This document shows, piece by piece, positions 42,919 to 52,749 of a stretch of 64,000 bases of DNA (within the stretch, counting starts at the first letter, position 1; each line of letters starts with the position of its first letter). This DNA is from Mucilaginibacter flavidus (lineage in GTDB: Bacteria > Bacteroidota > Bacteroidia > Sphingobacteriales > Sphingobacteriaceae), in contig NZ_JAMXOE010000002.1 of assembly GCF_024055575.1 (NCBI RefSeq), positions 682,001 to 746,000 on the forward strand, given 5' to 3'. The notes beneath the pieces were generated by a model. That model searched no databases. It was not told where the DNA came from and worked only from the letters and a program-made list of their open reading frames with translations. Both the position numbers and the translations under genes were made by a program.

Positions 42919-43896
42919 TTAGTTTTTTTTAACCCCTGTTACATTCAAAATTATAATGCTTTTGTGTGGAATGCCGAGCGTTTTCCCGGGTGTGGTATTG
43001 AGATAAAGTTTAAGGTAGCTGTCGGTTATACCTTTCATGGCATCGTCGGCGGCCTTTTTAAATTCGGGGTATGAGGCCGTTATTGCCTTTCGGAAAGTAA
43101 TATTCCCTTTTTCGTCAACAAATGCCGAGTAGGAGTAGTAAAAATCGGTGTAAGCTTTGTGAATGGTAATATCATAAGTCGGCGAAAGATAATCATCAAA
43201 CCCCATGCCTCCGTCTACGTCATTATCGGGCGTTACTTCTTTTTTAACCGTAATTAATGGCGTCTTCGGTGTTAAAACTGCTGGCTCGGTACCTGCAAAG
43301 GCGCTGTCGATTACTTTATCAGCCAGCGCAATTTTGGCTTTTATATAAGCAGTATCTTTCCTACTGGGCCTCCACACTTTTGAGGGCTCAGTATGCAGCA
43401 CATTTTTTATGTAATCGTTAGTGTAAAACGTCATAAAAACATGCGTTTTCTCTTCTTGTATAATATTATCGTGTACATGCAGCACCATAAACTGCATGCT
43501 ATCCTTTTTAATATATTTAAGCTTAAGCCATGCCCAGGCCACGTTGTAAACAGAGTCATGGTCGAAAACCACAGGAGTGTTCATGAACCTCTTCTTTTTC
43601 GGGCTGTAAATATTTACCGAATCTGTAGATGGGAAAGATATTTGCCACTCGGGCACCAACTGGTAACCAACCCGGCTAAACGACAGGCCGTTATCAAACG
43701 TACGCCTAACTTCGGTATACTTTATCCCCTGTATGCTTTTTAGCAGAGCCTGCGCTTTTATTTTATCAACCTGTAGCTTTTCCTTGAACTTTACCCTTTC
43801 AGGAACATGGTGACGGCACGAAACTGTTACTAATGGAAAAACGATTAATAAAATATATAAATATTGGGGGATATGCTTGCGGACAACTATGTTCAT
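42919..43896 (-). CDS. Putative lipoprotein, function unknown
   Basis: The protein of about 325 residues has a signal peptide ending in a lipobox (LVTVSCRHH). The mature part is mixed alpha/beta with no motif that I recognise; it includes QVDKIKAQALLKSIQGIKYT near the start and SYPEFKKAADDAMKGITDSY near the end. The start at 43896 gives the proper N-terminus; an upstream ATG at 43920 adds eight residues. It is not in an operon. Confidence 0.65.
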   Translation of the reverse strand: MNIVVRKHIPQYLYILLIVFPLVTVSCRHHVPERVKFKEKLQVDKIKAQALLKSIQGIKYTEVRRTFDNGLSFSRVGYQLVPEWQISFPSTDSVNIYSPKKKRFMNTPVVFDHDSVYNVAWAWLKLKYIKKDSMQFMVLHVHDNIIQEEKTHVFMTFYTNDYIKNVLHTEPSKVWRPSRKDTAYIKAKIALADKVIDSAFAGTEPAVLTPKTPLITVKKEVTPDNDVDGGMGFDDYLSPTYDITIHKAYTDFYYSYSAFVDEKGNITFRKAITASYPEFKKAADDAMKGITDSYLKLYLNTTPGKTLGIPHKSIIILNVTGVKKN

Positions 43897-44025
43897 ATAC
43901 AATATTCGCGACTCTTTCAATAAAGCCGCTAAAATAACAAAATGTGTTAACGGATTGATTAAAAACTAATGCCGGGCGATATTGTTTCTCGCTATTTTTT
44001 CAGCAGAACACGTGCAGTTCATTAA

Positions 44026-45189
44026 TTAATCAACCAACGCCAGCGCCTGTTCCAAATCCTTTATCAAATAATCCGCGTCTTCAAGCCCGGCATACATCCT
44101 TATTAACTGGTGACGGCCGTTGTTAGGGTCGTAATCGTTTTTGGCTACACCTGCTATGGCAGGTATTATTAAACTCTCGTGCCCACCCCATGATACTGCC
44201 ATTAAAATATGCTTCAAGCCGTCGCAAAAGGTCTCTATTTTTTGTACCGATGAGTTCTTTAGCGTAAAACTAAACATACTGCCGCAGCCCTGCATTTGTT
44301 TTTTTGCCAGTTCTGCCTGTTTAAAACCGGGCAAAAATGGCCATAGTATTTTGTCGACGGCAGAGTGTTGCTGCAACCATGCCGTAACGATTTTGGCGGT
44401 TTCAAAGCTGCGCTGCATACGCAAGGGCAGCGTACGCAAGCCCCTGATAAGCAGCCAGGCTGAGTGCGGCGAAAGTGCGGGGCCGATATTCAAAAATTCA
44501 TTGTTAAATATCTTTTTTATCAATTCGTGGCTGCCGGTTACCACGCCTGCCACCACGTCCGAATGCCCGCCCAGGTATTTGGTTGCCGATTGCGCCACCA
44601 GATCAATCCCCAGGGCAATAGGCTGCTGGTAAAGCGGACCGCAATAACTGTTATCAATCATGGTGATGATGCCTTTTGGTTTGGCTATATCGGCAACTGC
44701 TTTCAGGTCCTGCAACTCATAGCTAAAGGTATTGGGGCTTTCAAGATAGATTAGTTTGGTATTGGATTGGATGGCATTTTTAATTTGCTGCAAGTCGCTA
44801 CCATCAACATAAGTGGCTGTAATGCCGAATTTCGGCAACAGGTTGTTAAAGAGCTTTATGGTCCAGCTGTATGGGTTTTCAACAACCACCGCATGGTCGC
44901 CTTGTTGCAGCAGGGCGAGTATGGGCACGGTAACAGCTGCAATACCGCTGCTGAAAACCAGCGCATCTTCGGCCCCGTCAAGCGCGGCCAGCTTTTTGCG
45001 CAAAATATTAATGGTTGGATTTTGTCCGCGCGAATAGAGCATCGCATCAAACTCTTCGCCCAGGGCTACCCGGAAATCGCTTACGCTATTAAAAGTAAAA
45101 TTGCTGGTTTGAATGATGGGCGGCGATACGGCGTTAAAGTAGTCGCCCCGTTCTTCGCCAAGTTCATTCAGTATATACGATAGTTCCAT
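44026..45189 (-). CDS. PLP-dependent Cys/Met metabolism enzyme
   Basis: The 387-residue protein belongs to the Cys/Met metabolism PLP family (cystathionine gamma-synthase / gamma-lyase / methionine gamma-lyase). Motifs seen include MLYSRGQNPTINILRKKLAA, DALVFSSGIAAVTV and the PLP lysine in SATKYLGGHSDVVAG (near residue 205). Which of the reactions it catalyses cannot be decided from the sequence; the similarity to cystathionine beta-lyase-like enzymes is strong too. It follows the APC permease gene after a single base, so the two form an operon and may import and split a sulphur amino acid (inference). Confidence 0.9.
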   Translation of the reverse strand: MELSYILNELGEERGDYFNAVSPPIIQTSNFTFNSVSDFRVALGEEFDAMLYSRGQNPTINILRKKLAALDGAEDALVFSSGIAAVTVPILALLQQGDHAVVVENPYSWTIKLFNNLLPKFGITATYVDGSDLQQIKNAIQSNTKLIYLESPNTFSYELQDLKAVADIAKPKGIITMIDNSYCGPLYQQPIALGIDLVAQSATKYLGGHSDVVAGVVTGSHELIKKIFNNEFLNIGPALSPHSAWLLIRGLRTLPLRMQRSFETAKIVTAWLQQHSAVDKILWPFLPGFKQAELAKKQMQGCGSMFSFTLKNSSVQKIETFCDGLKHILMAVSWGGHESLIIPAIAGVAKNDYDPNNGRHQLIRMYAGLEDADYLIKDLEQALALVD

Positions 45190-45190
45190 G

Positions 45191-46528
45191 TTATGTTATT
45201 GTCCCTTGTTTCTTCTTGTATGTGCACACGTAATAAATAATCAGCCCAACAGCGTATGTTGCCAGGCAAATCAGCGCAGCATATGGGTTTTCTTTAAAAG
45301 TGATAAAAATATTAATGGTTACAAACCAGTACGAAATTATAAAAACCACCGGCACAAACGGAAACCATTTGATAGTGTAAATACCTGTACCATCAAGTTC
45401 TTTGGTTTTTTTGCGCAGAATGAATATCGCAACGGCAGCCAGCGAAAGACCTATGGTATCAAAAAACATCACATATTTTAGCATCTCGCTAAACTTTGAT
45501 ACAAAAAACAGCACCACAACTACCGCCGCTACAAAAAACGACATCCCGAATTCCTGCACCTGTGTTTTGGGGTTAACCTTTTTAAATATAGGCGGTAAAA
45601 TACCATCCTCGGCCATAGCATAATATACGCGTGGGTTGGCCAGCACATTCACATTTACAAATGCCAGCACCGATAAAAATATCATCAGCGAAGTAACCTT
45701 GTAGCCGGTATCGCCAAAAATAACCCCCACCATTTTTGCAGCCAGCGATGGTGTTTGTTGCAGGCCGCCAATGCCCAAAACATGATAATAGGCATAATTA
45801 ATACCCAGGTACATGGCCAGTATTACAAACATACCTGCCGCAATGGCTTTCGGAATATTGCGTTTGGCGTTAATAATATCGCCGCCAAAATTGATGGTTT
45901 GCTGGTAGCCGCCATAGCAAAAAAACACGGCAACCAGGCTTAAACCAACCGATGTAATAATGTTACCACCATATGGTACAGCCTGGATGGTTACCGGGCT
46001 CACATTACTTTTAAATACGGTTGAACAGATAAGCAGAATCATGCTCAGTTTAAATATTATCAGCAGGTTTTGGGTGCGGGCGCTCATTTTAATGCCCAAA
46101 AAGTTGATCACGTATAAAATAAGCACCGAGCCAATGGTGATAATTTTGGTTCCAAAATCATTCTGCAAACTTTCGGGGAGCAAAAAAGGCCTGATATAGT
46201 CGGCTCCAATAAGAGCCACTGCTCCAACCGATGCCGCGTTGCTAATAACCAATACCCAGTTAATCATAAATGCAAACGCGGGGTGGTAGCAATACGAAAA
46301 AACTTTGTAAAAGCCGCCGGTGGCCGGGTAACGTGCGCCAATTTCGGCAAAGGTAAGCGCGCCGCAAAAACTAATCAATCCGCCAAATATCCACGCGCCA
46401 AAAAAAACCCAGGCATTGCCCGCTTTTATGGCAACTTCACCAGGTGCGGCAAAAATACCCATGCCTATTACCAGGCTGATAACGATCATGGTAAGGTCGA
46501 AACGGTTAAGGATGGGCTTGATACTCAT
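45191..46528 (-). CDS. APC-family amino acid permease
   Basis: The 445-residue protein has about twelve hydrophobic helices and the APC signature near the N-terminus (VIGMGIFAAPGEVAIKAGNA), then TFAEIGARYPATGGFYKVF. It imports amino acids, probably by proton or exchange coupling. The specificity is not evident, but the next gene is a Cys/Met-type PLP enzyme that follows after one base, which favours a sulphur amino acid or a related substrate. The gene is complete. Confidence 0.9.
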   Translation of the reverse strand: MSIKPILNRFDLTMIVISLVIGMGIFAAPGEVAIKAGNAWVFFGAWIFGGLISFCGALTFAEIGARYPATGGFYKVFSYCYHPAFAFMINWVLVISNAASVGAVALIGADYIRPFLLPESLQNDFGTKIITIGSVLILYVINFLGIKMSARTQNLLIIFKLSMILLICSTVFKSNVSPVTIQAVPYGGNIITSVGLSLVAVFFCYGGYQQTINFGGDIINAKRNIPKAIAAGMFVILAMYLGINYAYYHVLGIGGLQQTPSLAAKMVGVIFGDTGYKVTSLMIFLSVLAFVNVNVLANPRVYYAMAEDGILPPIFKKVNPKTQVQEFGMSFFVAAVVVVLFFVSKFSEMLKYVMFFDTIGLSLAAVAIFILRKKTKELDGTGIYTIKWFPFVPVVFIISYWFVTINIFITFKENPYAALICLATYAVGLIIYYVCTYKKKQGTIT

Positions 46529-46639
46529 GTGAAAAATATGCGATTTGTTTGTTTTAAGATTTATTTTTTAAATTAATATTTTAAATTTGTTAGCTTTAGA
46601 TCCCTGTTAATTAATAATAATTCTATTGTTTGCGCGGTA

Positions 46640-47332
46640 ATGAAGATTGGTTTTAAGCAAATTAAGCAAATATTAGTTACCGCAATACTTTTGCTCAGTA
46701 TTTCGCAGGCGATTGCGCAGCCAAAACAGTCGGTTACAGTTGTGAAACAATCTGCGCCTGCGGTTAAGCCGGCCCCTATGAGCCACCAGCTTGCCGAATT
46801 TATAAAGCTTGCTACTCACGCTGACGTGAATTTTAAGTTCCCCAGAGGCTTTAAAGAAATTAAAGCACCCGATAATGAAGATCTTTCGTTCGACTATGCC
46901 ATGACACTGCCGGGCAAAGATTTTGAAATATGGTTACAGGTAAAATCGCAAAAAGAAAACTGGGCCAGTTATCAAAATGCACAGGGCAGGCCTAATGCAG
47001 AGCTCGCCAACCCCGACTCAACCTATAATTTAATAGCGCAAGCACACGCTGCTGCGTTTACCGGCGAAAATAAATTTTTTGTAAAACCCATGCCCCCCGA
47101 AGTGCTAACGCGTTATAACGCCGATGCAGGGAAATCATACCTGTTAACTTTGTTGGATTTGCCGGAAACCAAACATTATAAGTACGCATTGCTGATTACC
47201 CTTCAAAAGGACCATACCGGTATAATAGTAGCCGTTTGTTTTACCAACGATAAAGGGCCTGAATTTTTTAAGGATATGGACAGGGCCTCAAATTGCTTAA
47301 AGTTTAAGCAGGTAAAGAATTCGCAGCAGTAA
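46640..47332 (+). CDS. Exported protein of unknown function
   Basis: The 230-residue protein has a signal peptide ending at SQAIAQ and a mature domain with NFKFPRGFKEIKAPDNEDLS and YAMTLPGKDFEIWLQVKSQK. The second half has YKYALLITLQKDHTGIIVAV near residue 185. These alternating beta segments suggest a small soluble periplasmic domain. I know no named family. It is transcribed divergently from the APC/PLP operon and stands alone. Confidence 0.7.
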   Translation: MKIGFKQIKQILVTAILLLSISQAIAQPKQSVTVVKQSAPAVKPAPMSHQLAEFIKLATHADVNFKFPRGFKEIKAPDNEDLSFDYAMTLPGKDFEIWLQVKSQKENWASYQNAQGRPNAELANPDSTYNLIAQAHAAAFTGENKFFVKPMPPEVLTRYNADAGKSYLLTLLDLPETKHYKYALLITLQKDHTGIIVAVCFTNDKGPEFFKDMDRASNCLKFKQVKNSQQ

Positions 47333-47380
47333 ATTACAGCGTAGCGATTTATAGCCCACCTTGCATTTCACACGCCATAT

Positions 47381-48292
47381 TTATTTAATCACCTTTTTTA
47401 AATCCGCAACTATTTTTTTTGTAAAAATAATGGCGCCTGCATTCTGCAAGTGATATTGGTCTACGAATAAACTATCGGTAAAAATTGTGGTATTGTAGTA
47501 ATTCAAATAGATGCCGCCTCGGCTCTCAATAATTGAGCGGCATTTCTCAAAATGCATATTAATCTGTTGCTGGTAGTAAACGGTATTAGCGAAAGATTTT
47601 TTGATGGGCGCCTGTATAAAAATAAATTTGATGTTTTGTTGCTTTAGCCACACAGCCAAACTATCCAGCCCGTTATAGTTGCTTTGGGTGTGCCTGGTTG
47701 GGAATTCGTCGTGAGCATCCCATATTTTACGGTTGATGTCCTTTGGCTTAACAGTTAACAATGCGCCGCCTTGTACATCAAAACAAATGGGGTATTCAAA
47801 ATATTTTCGCCATATAATTTGATGGATGGAGTTATAATTTTTTAGATAAAAAAGTTCAGGCAGGTTGTTCCTGATAAAAGTTGGCGTGTTTAAATAGTTT
47901 GAGTAAGTACTATTCGGCAGCGACATAAATTCGCCCAGCGAAGCGCAAATAATAACATATTTAGGCTGATGCTCTGGTATAAACTTAGCCAGCATCAGCT
48001 TCATATCGGTTATTTGAGTACCCCACGATGCAAAATTATAATAGGACGTGTCCAGGTTTTGAGTTACCAGGTCCGACTTTAGTTCATATAGCGTTATTGA
48101 CGAACCAATTGCCATCAGGTTTACCTGTTTAACTTGTTGCTTTTTAATATGCCGCATTTTTGCATCAAACAAATCCGAGCTTGTTACAATGGGCGCAAAA
48201 CCAAGGCGAAACAATATCTCGAACAAAATAAAAACCGGCAGCCCAAACAATACTGCCTTAACCACGAATTTGTTTAGCTGCACTTTGTTCAT
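47381..48292 (-). CDS. SGNH-like partner of the MBOAT protein
   Basis: The 303-residue protein has one N-terminal membrane anchor (about residues 10-30) and an SGNH-hydrolase-like periplasmic domain: MAIGSSITLYELKSDLV holds the block I Ser, and DQYHLQNAGA the block V Asp-x-x-His. Proteins of this build (like DltD or AlgJ/X) accompany membrane-bound O-acyltransferases and act in moving acyl groups to exported polymers. Its gene begins two bases after the MBOAT gene ends, which supports this. Confidence 0.75.
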   Translation of the reverse strand: MNKVQLNKFVVKAVLFGLPVFILFEILFRLGFAPIVTSSDLFDAKMRHIKKQQVKQVNLMAIGSSITLYELKSDLVTQNLDTSYYNFASWGTQITDMKLMLAKFIPEHQPKYVIICASLGEFMSLPNSTYSNYLNTPTFIRNNLPELFYLKNYNSIHQIIWRKYFEYPICFDVQGGALLTVKPKDINRKIWDAHDEFPTRHTQSNYNGLDSLAVWLKQQNIKFIFIQAPIKKSFANTVYYQQQINMHFEKCRSIIESRGGIYLNYYNTTIFTDSLFVDQYHLQNAGAIIFTKKIVADLKKVIK

Positions 48293-48294
48293 CT

Positions 48295-49734
48295 CTAAAA
48301 TTTAAAATAAACAAAGTCGGTTATATTGGTGGCGCTGAACACGAGGATGAAGAGTACCAGTCCGTAGTATATTAACATCTTTGCGCCTGGTTTATCAATA
48401 CCATCCATTTGCAATGCATGTTCTTTGTCGCGCTGTTTCCACTCCGCAATAAACATGATGATGATGGCCAAAAGTGCAGCTGCCATATTTACCTTTTCGG
48501 TAATCGCAAAGCCTTTGAATAACGATGGCGAAAATAAGCGGCGGTAATAATCAAATGCCTGCCCCAGGCTATCGGCACGGAAAATAAGGAAGGTAAACAT
48601 TAGCAGGACGAACATGCCTGCGCTATTTAAAAAAGTTTTAAAGCCGTTCTTTTCACCTTTTTTCTTTTTGTTAAGCGTGCCTTTTAATATTAGCGGGATG
48701 TAAAGGCACCCATTCAAAAAACCAAAAAACACGAAAGTCCAGCTAGCGCCATGCCATATGCCAATCAAGGTAAAGTTTATCAGTATGGTCAGTATCAAAC
48801 CGAATTTGCCATAATCGCGGAAGTAAACGCTTAGGGGAGTAAACACATAGTCGGTTAACCACGATGTGAGCGAGATGTGCCACCTGCGCCAAAAATCGGC
48901 GATATTTTGGGCAAAGAACGGGTAGTTAAAGTTGCGCGTAATTTTAAAGCCAAGCAGGCTTGCCAGGCCGATTGCCATATCGGAGTAACCCGAAAAATCA
49001 GCGTAAACCTGTATAGTAAATAAAGCCATGCTGAACAATAGTGTGCTCGCTGGCAAAGTTTGGTAATGATTAAACACATCGTTGGTAAACGCGGCACAAT
49101 TATCTGCAATTACAATTTTTTTGAACAGTCCCCACAAAATTTGGCGTAGCCCGTCTGCTGCCTGGTTGTAATTAAATACCCTTTCTTTTTTCAGTTGGGG
49201 GATAAGCGTTTTCGGCCTGTCGATAGGTCCCGCAATCAAGCTTGGAAAAAATGCAACGTACGAGCAAAACGTAACCGGGCTAATTGTTGGCTGTATCTTT
49301 CCATTTTTAATATCCAGCAAATAACTGATTATACGGAATGTGTAAAAGCTTATACCAAGCGGAAGGATAATATTAAGTGTTTGCACTTCAACCTTCACAT
49401 TAAACCAGGCAAAAGCGCCTGCCATCGACCCGACAAGAAAATTAAAATATTTAAAAAACACCAGGCAGCCAAGTCCCTGCAATAAGCCAATCCAAACTAA
49501 AAGGCTGCGACGTTTTTTATTATCAGCTTTGCCAATGGCGATGCCTAAAAAGTAACTGATGATTGAGCTGCCTATAAGCAGGATGAGAAAACGCCAATCC
49601 CACCATGCATAAAATAGATAGCTGCCGGTTAATATTAAAAGATTTTGAAATTTGAGGCTACCGCTAAGCACATACCAGTACAACAGGAAAAACACAATAA
49701 AAAAGCACGCAAATGGTATGGAGGCAAACAACAT
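48295..49734 (-). CDS. MBOAT-family O-acyltransferase
   Basis: The 479-residue protein has about ten or eleven membrane helices and the MBOAT hallmarks ADFWRRWHISLTSWLTDYVF and LIGIWHGASWTFVFFGFLNG, in which the conserved His is catalytic. It resembles AlgI/DltB-like proteins that transfer an acyl group across the inner membrane to a glycan. It is flanked by an SGNH-like gene (two bases) and a VOC gene (six bases), forming one operon. The donor may be the carrier-bound unit made by the 34.3-37.2 kb cassette (inference). Confidence 0.9.
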   Translation of the reverse strand: MLFASIPFACFFIVFFLLYWYVLSGSLKFQNLLILTGSYLFYAWWDWRFLILLIGSSIISYFLGIAIGKADNKKRRSLLVWIGLLQGLGCLVFFKYFNFLVGSMAGAFAWFNVKVEVQTLNIILPLGISFYTFRIISYLLDIKNGKIQPTISPVTFCSYVAFFPSLIAGPIDRPKTLIPQLKKERVFNYNQAADGLRQILWGLFKKIVIADNCAAFTNDVFNHYQTLPASTLLFSMALFTIQVYADFSGYSDMAIGLASLLGFKITRNFNYPFFAQNIADFWRRWHISLTSWLTDYVFTPLSVYFRDYGKFGLILTILINFTLIGIWHGASWTFVFFGFLNGCLYIPLILKGTLNKKKKGEKNGFKTFLNSAGMFVLLMFTFLIFRADSLGQAFDYYRRLFSPSLFKGFAITEKVNMAAALLAIIIMFIAEWKQRDKEHALQMDGIDKPGAKMLIYYGLVLFILVFSATNITDFVYFKF

Positions 49735-49740
49735 CTGCGT

Positions 49741-50121
49741 CTATTTTGAGTTTAGCAATTCAATCAACCCGTACGACACATTCACGAATGCCACCAGCCG
49801 GTTACCGAACAATACCGCCGGCTTTGGCGGCGAAATTAAAAATGCCCCTTCAGCCACCAGTCGGTCTATTTCGGCAAGGATGTCATCAACCTCGAAACAA
49901 ATATGGTAATACGTGATGTTTTTTTTGACGAATGTCTCTACTTGTTTGCCGGCTATCAACTCCATGTTAGTGCCATCGGCCAGGGTCAGCAACACCAATT
50001 CGGCGTTTTGTTGTACATCAAAAACTTTTTCGGTTTGTTTAGTAATGGTATGAATTTTAGAAATATTGGCTATTTCCTCATCAATGTTTTTGCAGGCAAT
50101 ACCTATGTGATGAAACTTCAT
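49741..50121 (-). CDS. VOC-family protein (epimerase-like)
   Basis: The 126-residue protein opens with MKFHHIGIACKNIDEEI, the metal-ligand His pattern of methylmalonyl-CoA epimerase-like VOC proteins, and ends with NVSYGLIELLNSK, where the closing Glu lies. Similar VOC genes stand next to FkbH, carrier and MBOAT genes in other Bacteroidota glycan clusters, from memory. Here it is the first gene of the MBOAT operon. The substrate is unknown; an epimerase-like step on the acyl unit is possible. Confidence 0.8.
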   Translation of the reverse strand: MKFHHIGIACKNIDEEIANISKIHTITKQTEKVFDVQQNAELVLLTLADGTNMELIAGKQVETFVKKNITYYHICFEVDDILAEIDRLVAEGAFLISPPKPAVLFGNRLVAFVNVSYGLIELLNSK

Positions 50122-50224
50122 ACTTATTTACGCTTATGAGGGCCACTTACAGGCTGCGGCTGTATAATTACGGTACGCGGGCATACTCTATTTAGTTGCC
50201 ATCGCACTTTAATAGTTTGCAACT

Positions 50225-50265
50225 TAGGACTTTCGACTTTCGACTCAAGACTCAAGACTATTCTA
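50225..50265. repeat. GACTTTCGACT-type direct repeats
   Basis: The stretch contains GGACTTTCGACTTTCGACTC and two copies of AAGACTC. It is related to the larger element at 63748-63864. Small repeats of this kind separate genes in this organism. Confidence 0.6.
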
Positions 50266-50267
50266 AA

Positions 50268-51389
50268 TCAACCTGCATTCTTAAAATACATTACAACCCC
50301 TGCAATAACCGCTAATATAATCGCAATCAGCAAAATAATTTTCCCGGCGCTCCAGGGGCGTTTGCCGCTTACCTGCCCGGTATAACCGTTAATAGCAAAC
50401 TGGTATGATTTATTTTTGTATACGTACGAACTTATCCATATCGGTAGTAAAACATATTTAATCATAACCTCCTGCAGTTCTGTTTCCGAATTATCGATAC
50501 GTTGTTCATCCCCGCCGATGTCCTGCATTATGGTGCGTTGAATAACGGGGGCCATTGATGCCTTTGAACGTTCCAGCCCGTCCTGCGGACTAACCTGGTA
50601 TGTTTCGGACCTGAACCCGCTGATATAACGTTCATCATATTTAACCAGCATGCTAAAGTCCCAGGCGCCAAGTTTGTTCAGCGTTTCCTGCGATACTGAT
50701 GCACTGGCGCTGATGATGATATTCTTAAAAATATTGGCAACATTCCCGAAAACGGAATACCAGTTGGTGTGCCTAACTTCTCTGGTACGCTCTACCTGTT
50801 CGTCATCTACCGTTTCGTAGTAAGTTTCGGTAACGTAATAGTAATCGCCACGTTCGCCAGTATAGTTGGTAAGGGCGTTGGCATCGTAAACCCAGTACGG
50901 CAAATAAACCCCATCGATTGGCGATGATGCACCATTGCCTACTTTTGCAATCAGGTCGGCCGGGGCGAAGGATAAGCTTTTAAGCCAGGTTAAAAACTGC
51001 TGTTTAGCCATTTGCTGGCTTACCTTAAAGGGCAAAACATAATGCGGTTTCACATATTTCTGATTGTCCGACAAATCAACCACCAGGGCTGAACTACAGA
51101 AAGGGCATTTATCAGCAGTCTCATTTTTCTTTAAAACCGTAGTAGAACCGCAGTTATTACACCTAACTGTTTGCATTCCTTCGTCAAGAGTCGACGACTG
51201 GGTACTCTCTACAAAATCGTCGAAAGCAAACGGCTCGGTGTTATGGTCGTCCAGCGTACTGATCTCGTTGGAACTGCCGCAATGGTCGCACATTAAAGTT
51301 TGCGTGCCTGGCTCAAAATGCAGGGCTGCGCCACAACCCTTACAGTTAAGCGAATTGGTTATTACCGCAGTTTTTTCGTCGAATGCCAT
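50268..51389 (-). CDS. Multi-zinc-ribbon membrane protein
   Basis: The 373-residue protein has two TFIIB-like zinc ribbons at the N-terminus: CKGCGAALHFEPGTQTLMCD with CxxC pairs (about 16-40) and VRCNNCGSTTVLKKNETADK with its CPFC pair (about 75-100). A long beta-rich part follows with VYLPYWVYDANALTNYTGE and ends in a membrane helix (IILLIAIILAVIAGVVMYF). Proteins of this build are found next to SPFH-domain genes, as here (31 bases away on the same strand). The role is unknown; a membrane-bound partner of the SPFH scaffold is plausible. Confidence 0.8.
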   Translation of the reverse strand: MAFDEKTAVITNSLNCKGCGAALHFEPGTQTLMCDHCGSSNEISTLDDHNTEPFAFDDFVESTQSSTLDEGMQTVRCNNCGSTTVLKKNETADKCPFCSSALVVDLSDNQKYVKPHYVLPFKVSQQMAKQQFLTWLKSLSFAPADLIAKVGNGASSPIDGVYLPYWVYDANALTNYTGERGDYYYVTETYYETVDDEQVERTREVRHTNWYSVFGNVANIFKNIIISASASVSQETLNKLGAWDFSMLVKYDERYISGFRSETYQVSPQDGLERSKASMAPVIQRTIMQDIGGDEQRIDNSETELQEVMIKYVLLPIWISSYVYKNKSYQFAINGYTGQVSGKRPWSAGKIILLIAIILAVIAGVVMYFKNAG

Positions 51390-51419
51390 AAGGATGAGGT
51401 AAGGTGCTTTGGTTTATAA

Positions 51420-52541
51420 TCAACCGGGTATTGCCGGAGGCATATTGTTAAAAATATCGGCTACTTCGGTCAAAGTGCTGGCCGCAGCCCATGCCGCCAT
51501 TCCTTTTTTCCAAACCAATGTAGCAGCGGTAATACTTTGGCCCGATGCCATGCCGCTAAGCTGCTCCATACTGTATGGCCCTTCCGATTTGCCGTTCAAA
51601 ACCACGAAGTATTGTGGTGCTTCGGGTACCGGCGGCGGTGCTACCGGTGGGGGCGCGCTGGCAGCCGGTGCAACCTGGTTATTTTGAAAGATGTTGCCCA
51701 CTTGGCCCATCATGGCCGCGCCAACGCCTAGGCCCATGCCTGCCGCGCCAAGGTTACCACCAATGCTATTCTCTGCCGATTTTTCAATGGCATTTGCTGC
51801 CTGGAACTGTGCATAGGCCCCAAGGTTTCCCACAATGCCCATCTCGCTCCGTTTGTCGAGCGCCTGTTCAACTTCGGGTGGCAACGATATATTTTCGACC
51901 AGGAACTTGGTAAGATTAAGGCCCATTTCGGCAAAATCCGGCTGAATTTTGTCGGTTATCAGTTTTGATATTTCGTCGTAGTTGCTGGAGAGATCGAGCA
52001 GTGAAATTTTCGACTGTGCAATAGAATCCATCCCGCGCGACACTGCAATATTGCGTAATTGCCCATTTATGTCTTCAGTCTGGAAGTCGGGGTTGGTGGC
52101 CGATATTTGTGTAATAAATAACTTAGGGTCGTTTATGCTAAAGTTAAATGAGCCATAAGCCCGCAGCCTGACCGGCCCAAATTCAGCATCCCTGATAATT
52201 ACCGGATTTTGCGTGCCCCATTTTTGGTTAAGGAACATGCGTGTGCTCACAAAATAAACATCAGCTTTAAACGGGCTGTTAAAACCATATTTCCAACTTT
52301 TCAGGTCGGTCAAAATAGGCATATTTTGTGTATTCAGCGTATACAGGCCCGGTTCGAAAACGTCGGCGATTTTGCCTTCGTTCATAAAAACAGCTACCTG
52401 GCTCTCCCGCACCGTAAGTTTGGCACCCATCTTAATTTCGTTATCCTGCCGTGGAAACTTCCAGATAATGGTATTGTTGGAAGCATCCACCCATTCAATA
52501 ACATCAATAAACTGTTTCATCAACCTGTCAAAAATTCCCAT
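51420..52541 (-). CDS. SPFH-domain protein with GYF_2 C-terminus
   Basis: The 373-residue protein has an SPFH/Band 7 domain (about 25-215: QVAVFMNEGKIADVFEPGLY, then NPVIIRDAEFGPVRLRAYGS) of the YdjI type often called virion core protein. A Gly/Ala-rich linker with a proline run (about 295-310) precedes a GYF_2 domain with KSEGPYSMEQLSGMASG and a W-K-G motif (about 315-365), a small peptide-binding fold. No membrane helix is evident, so it may bind membranes as an oligomer. It is the first of two genes with the zinc-ribbon protein. Confidence 0.85.
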   Translation of the reverse strand: MGIFDRLMKQFIDVIEWVDASNNTIIWKFPRQDNEIKMGAKLTVRESQVAVFMNEGKIADVFEPGLYTLNTQNMPILTDLKSWKYGFNSPFKADVYFVSTRMFLNQKWGTQNPVIIRDAEFGPVRLRAYGSFNFSINDPKLFITQISATNPDFQTEDINGQLRNIAVSRGMDSIAQSKISLLDLSSNYDEISKLITDKIQPDFAEMGLNLTKFLVENISLPPEVEQALDKRSEMGIVGNLGAYAQFQAANAIEKSAENSIGGNLGAAGMGLGVGAAMMGQVGNIFQNNQVAPAASAPPPVAPPPVPEAPQYFVVLNGKSEGPYSMEQLSGMASGQSITAATLVWKKGMAAWAAASTLTEVADIFNNMPPAIPG

Positions 52542-52636
52542 GGCGTTGCTGGTTTTCGGATTTATCGCTTAAAAATATAAAATATTTTTATTTGTGGATG
52601 AGGTTAGGGGATTTATTGAGCTGGCGTTATAGATTT

Positions 52637-52726
52637 TGTCATTGCGAAGCGAGGTACGAGCGCGGCAACCGCGAACTTTACAGTGCGGCTTTGCATAGTT
52701 CGCGATTGCTTCGTTCCTCCTATGAC
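52637..52726. repeat. TGTCATTGCG-type inverted repeat, second copy
   Basis: The element starts TGTCATTGCGAAGCGAGG and ends CTTCGTTCCTCCTATGACA, with internal CAACCGCGAAC and GTTCGCGATTG inverted to each other. It is related to 29075-29152. It lies between the SPFH gene and threonine synthase. Confidence 0.75.
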
Positions 52727-52749
52727 ATAGCTTTTTAATGTATATCGAT

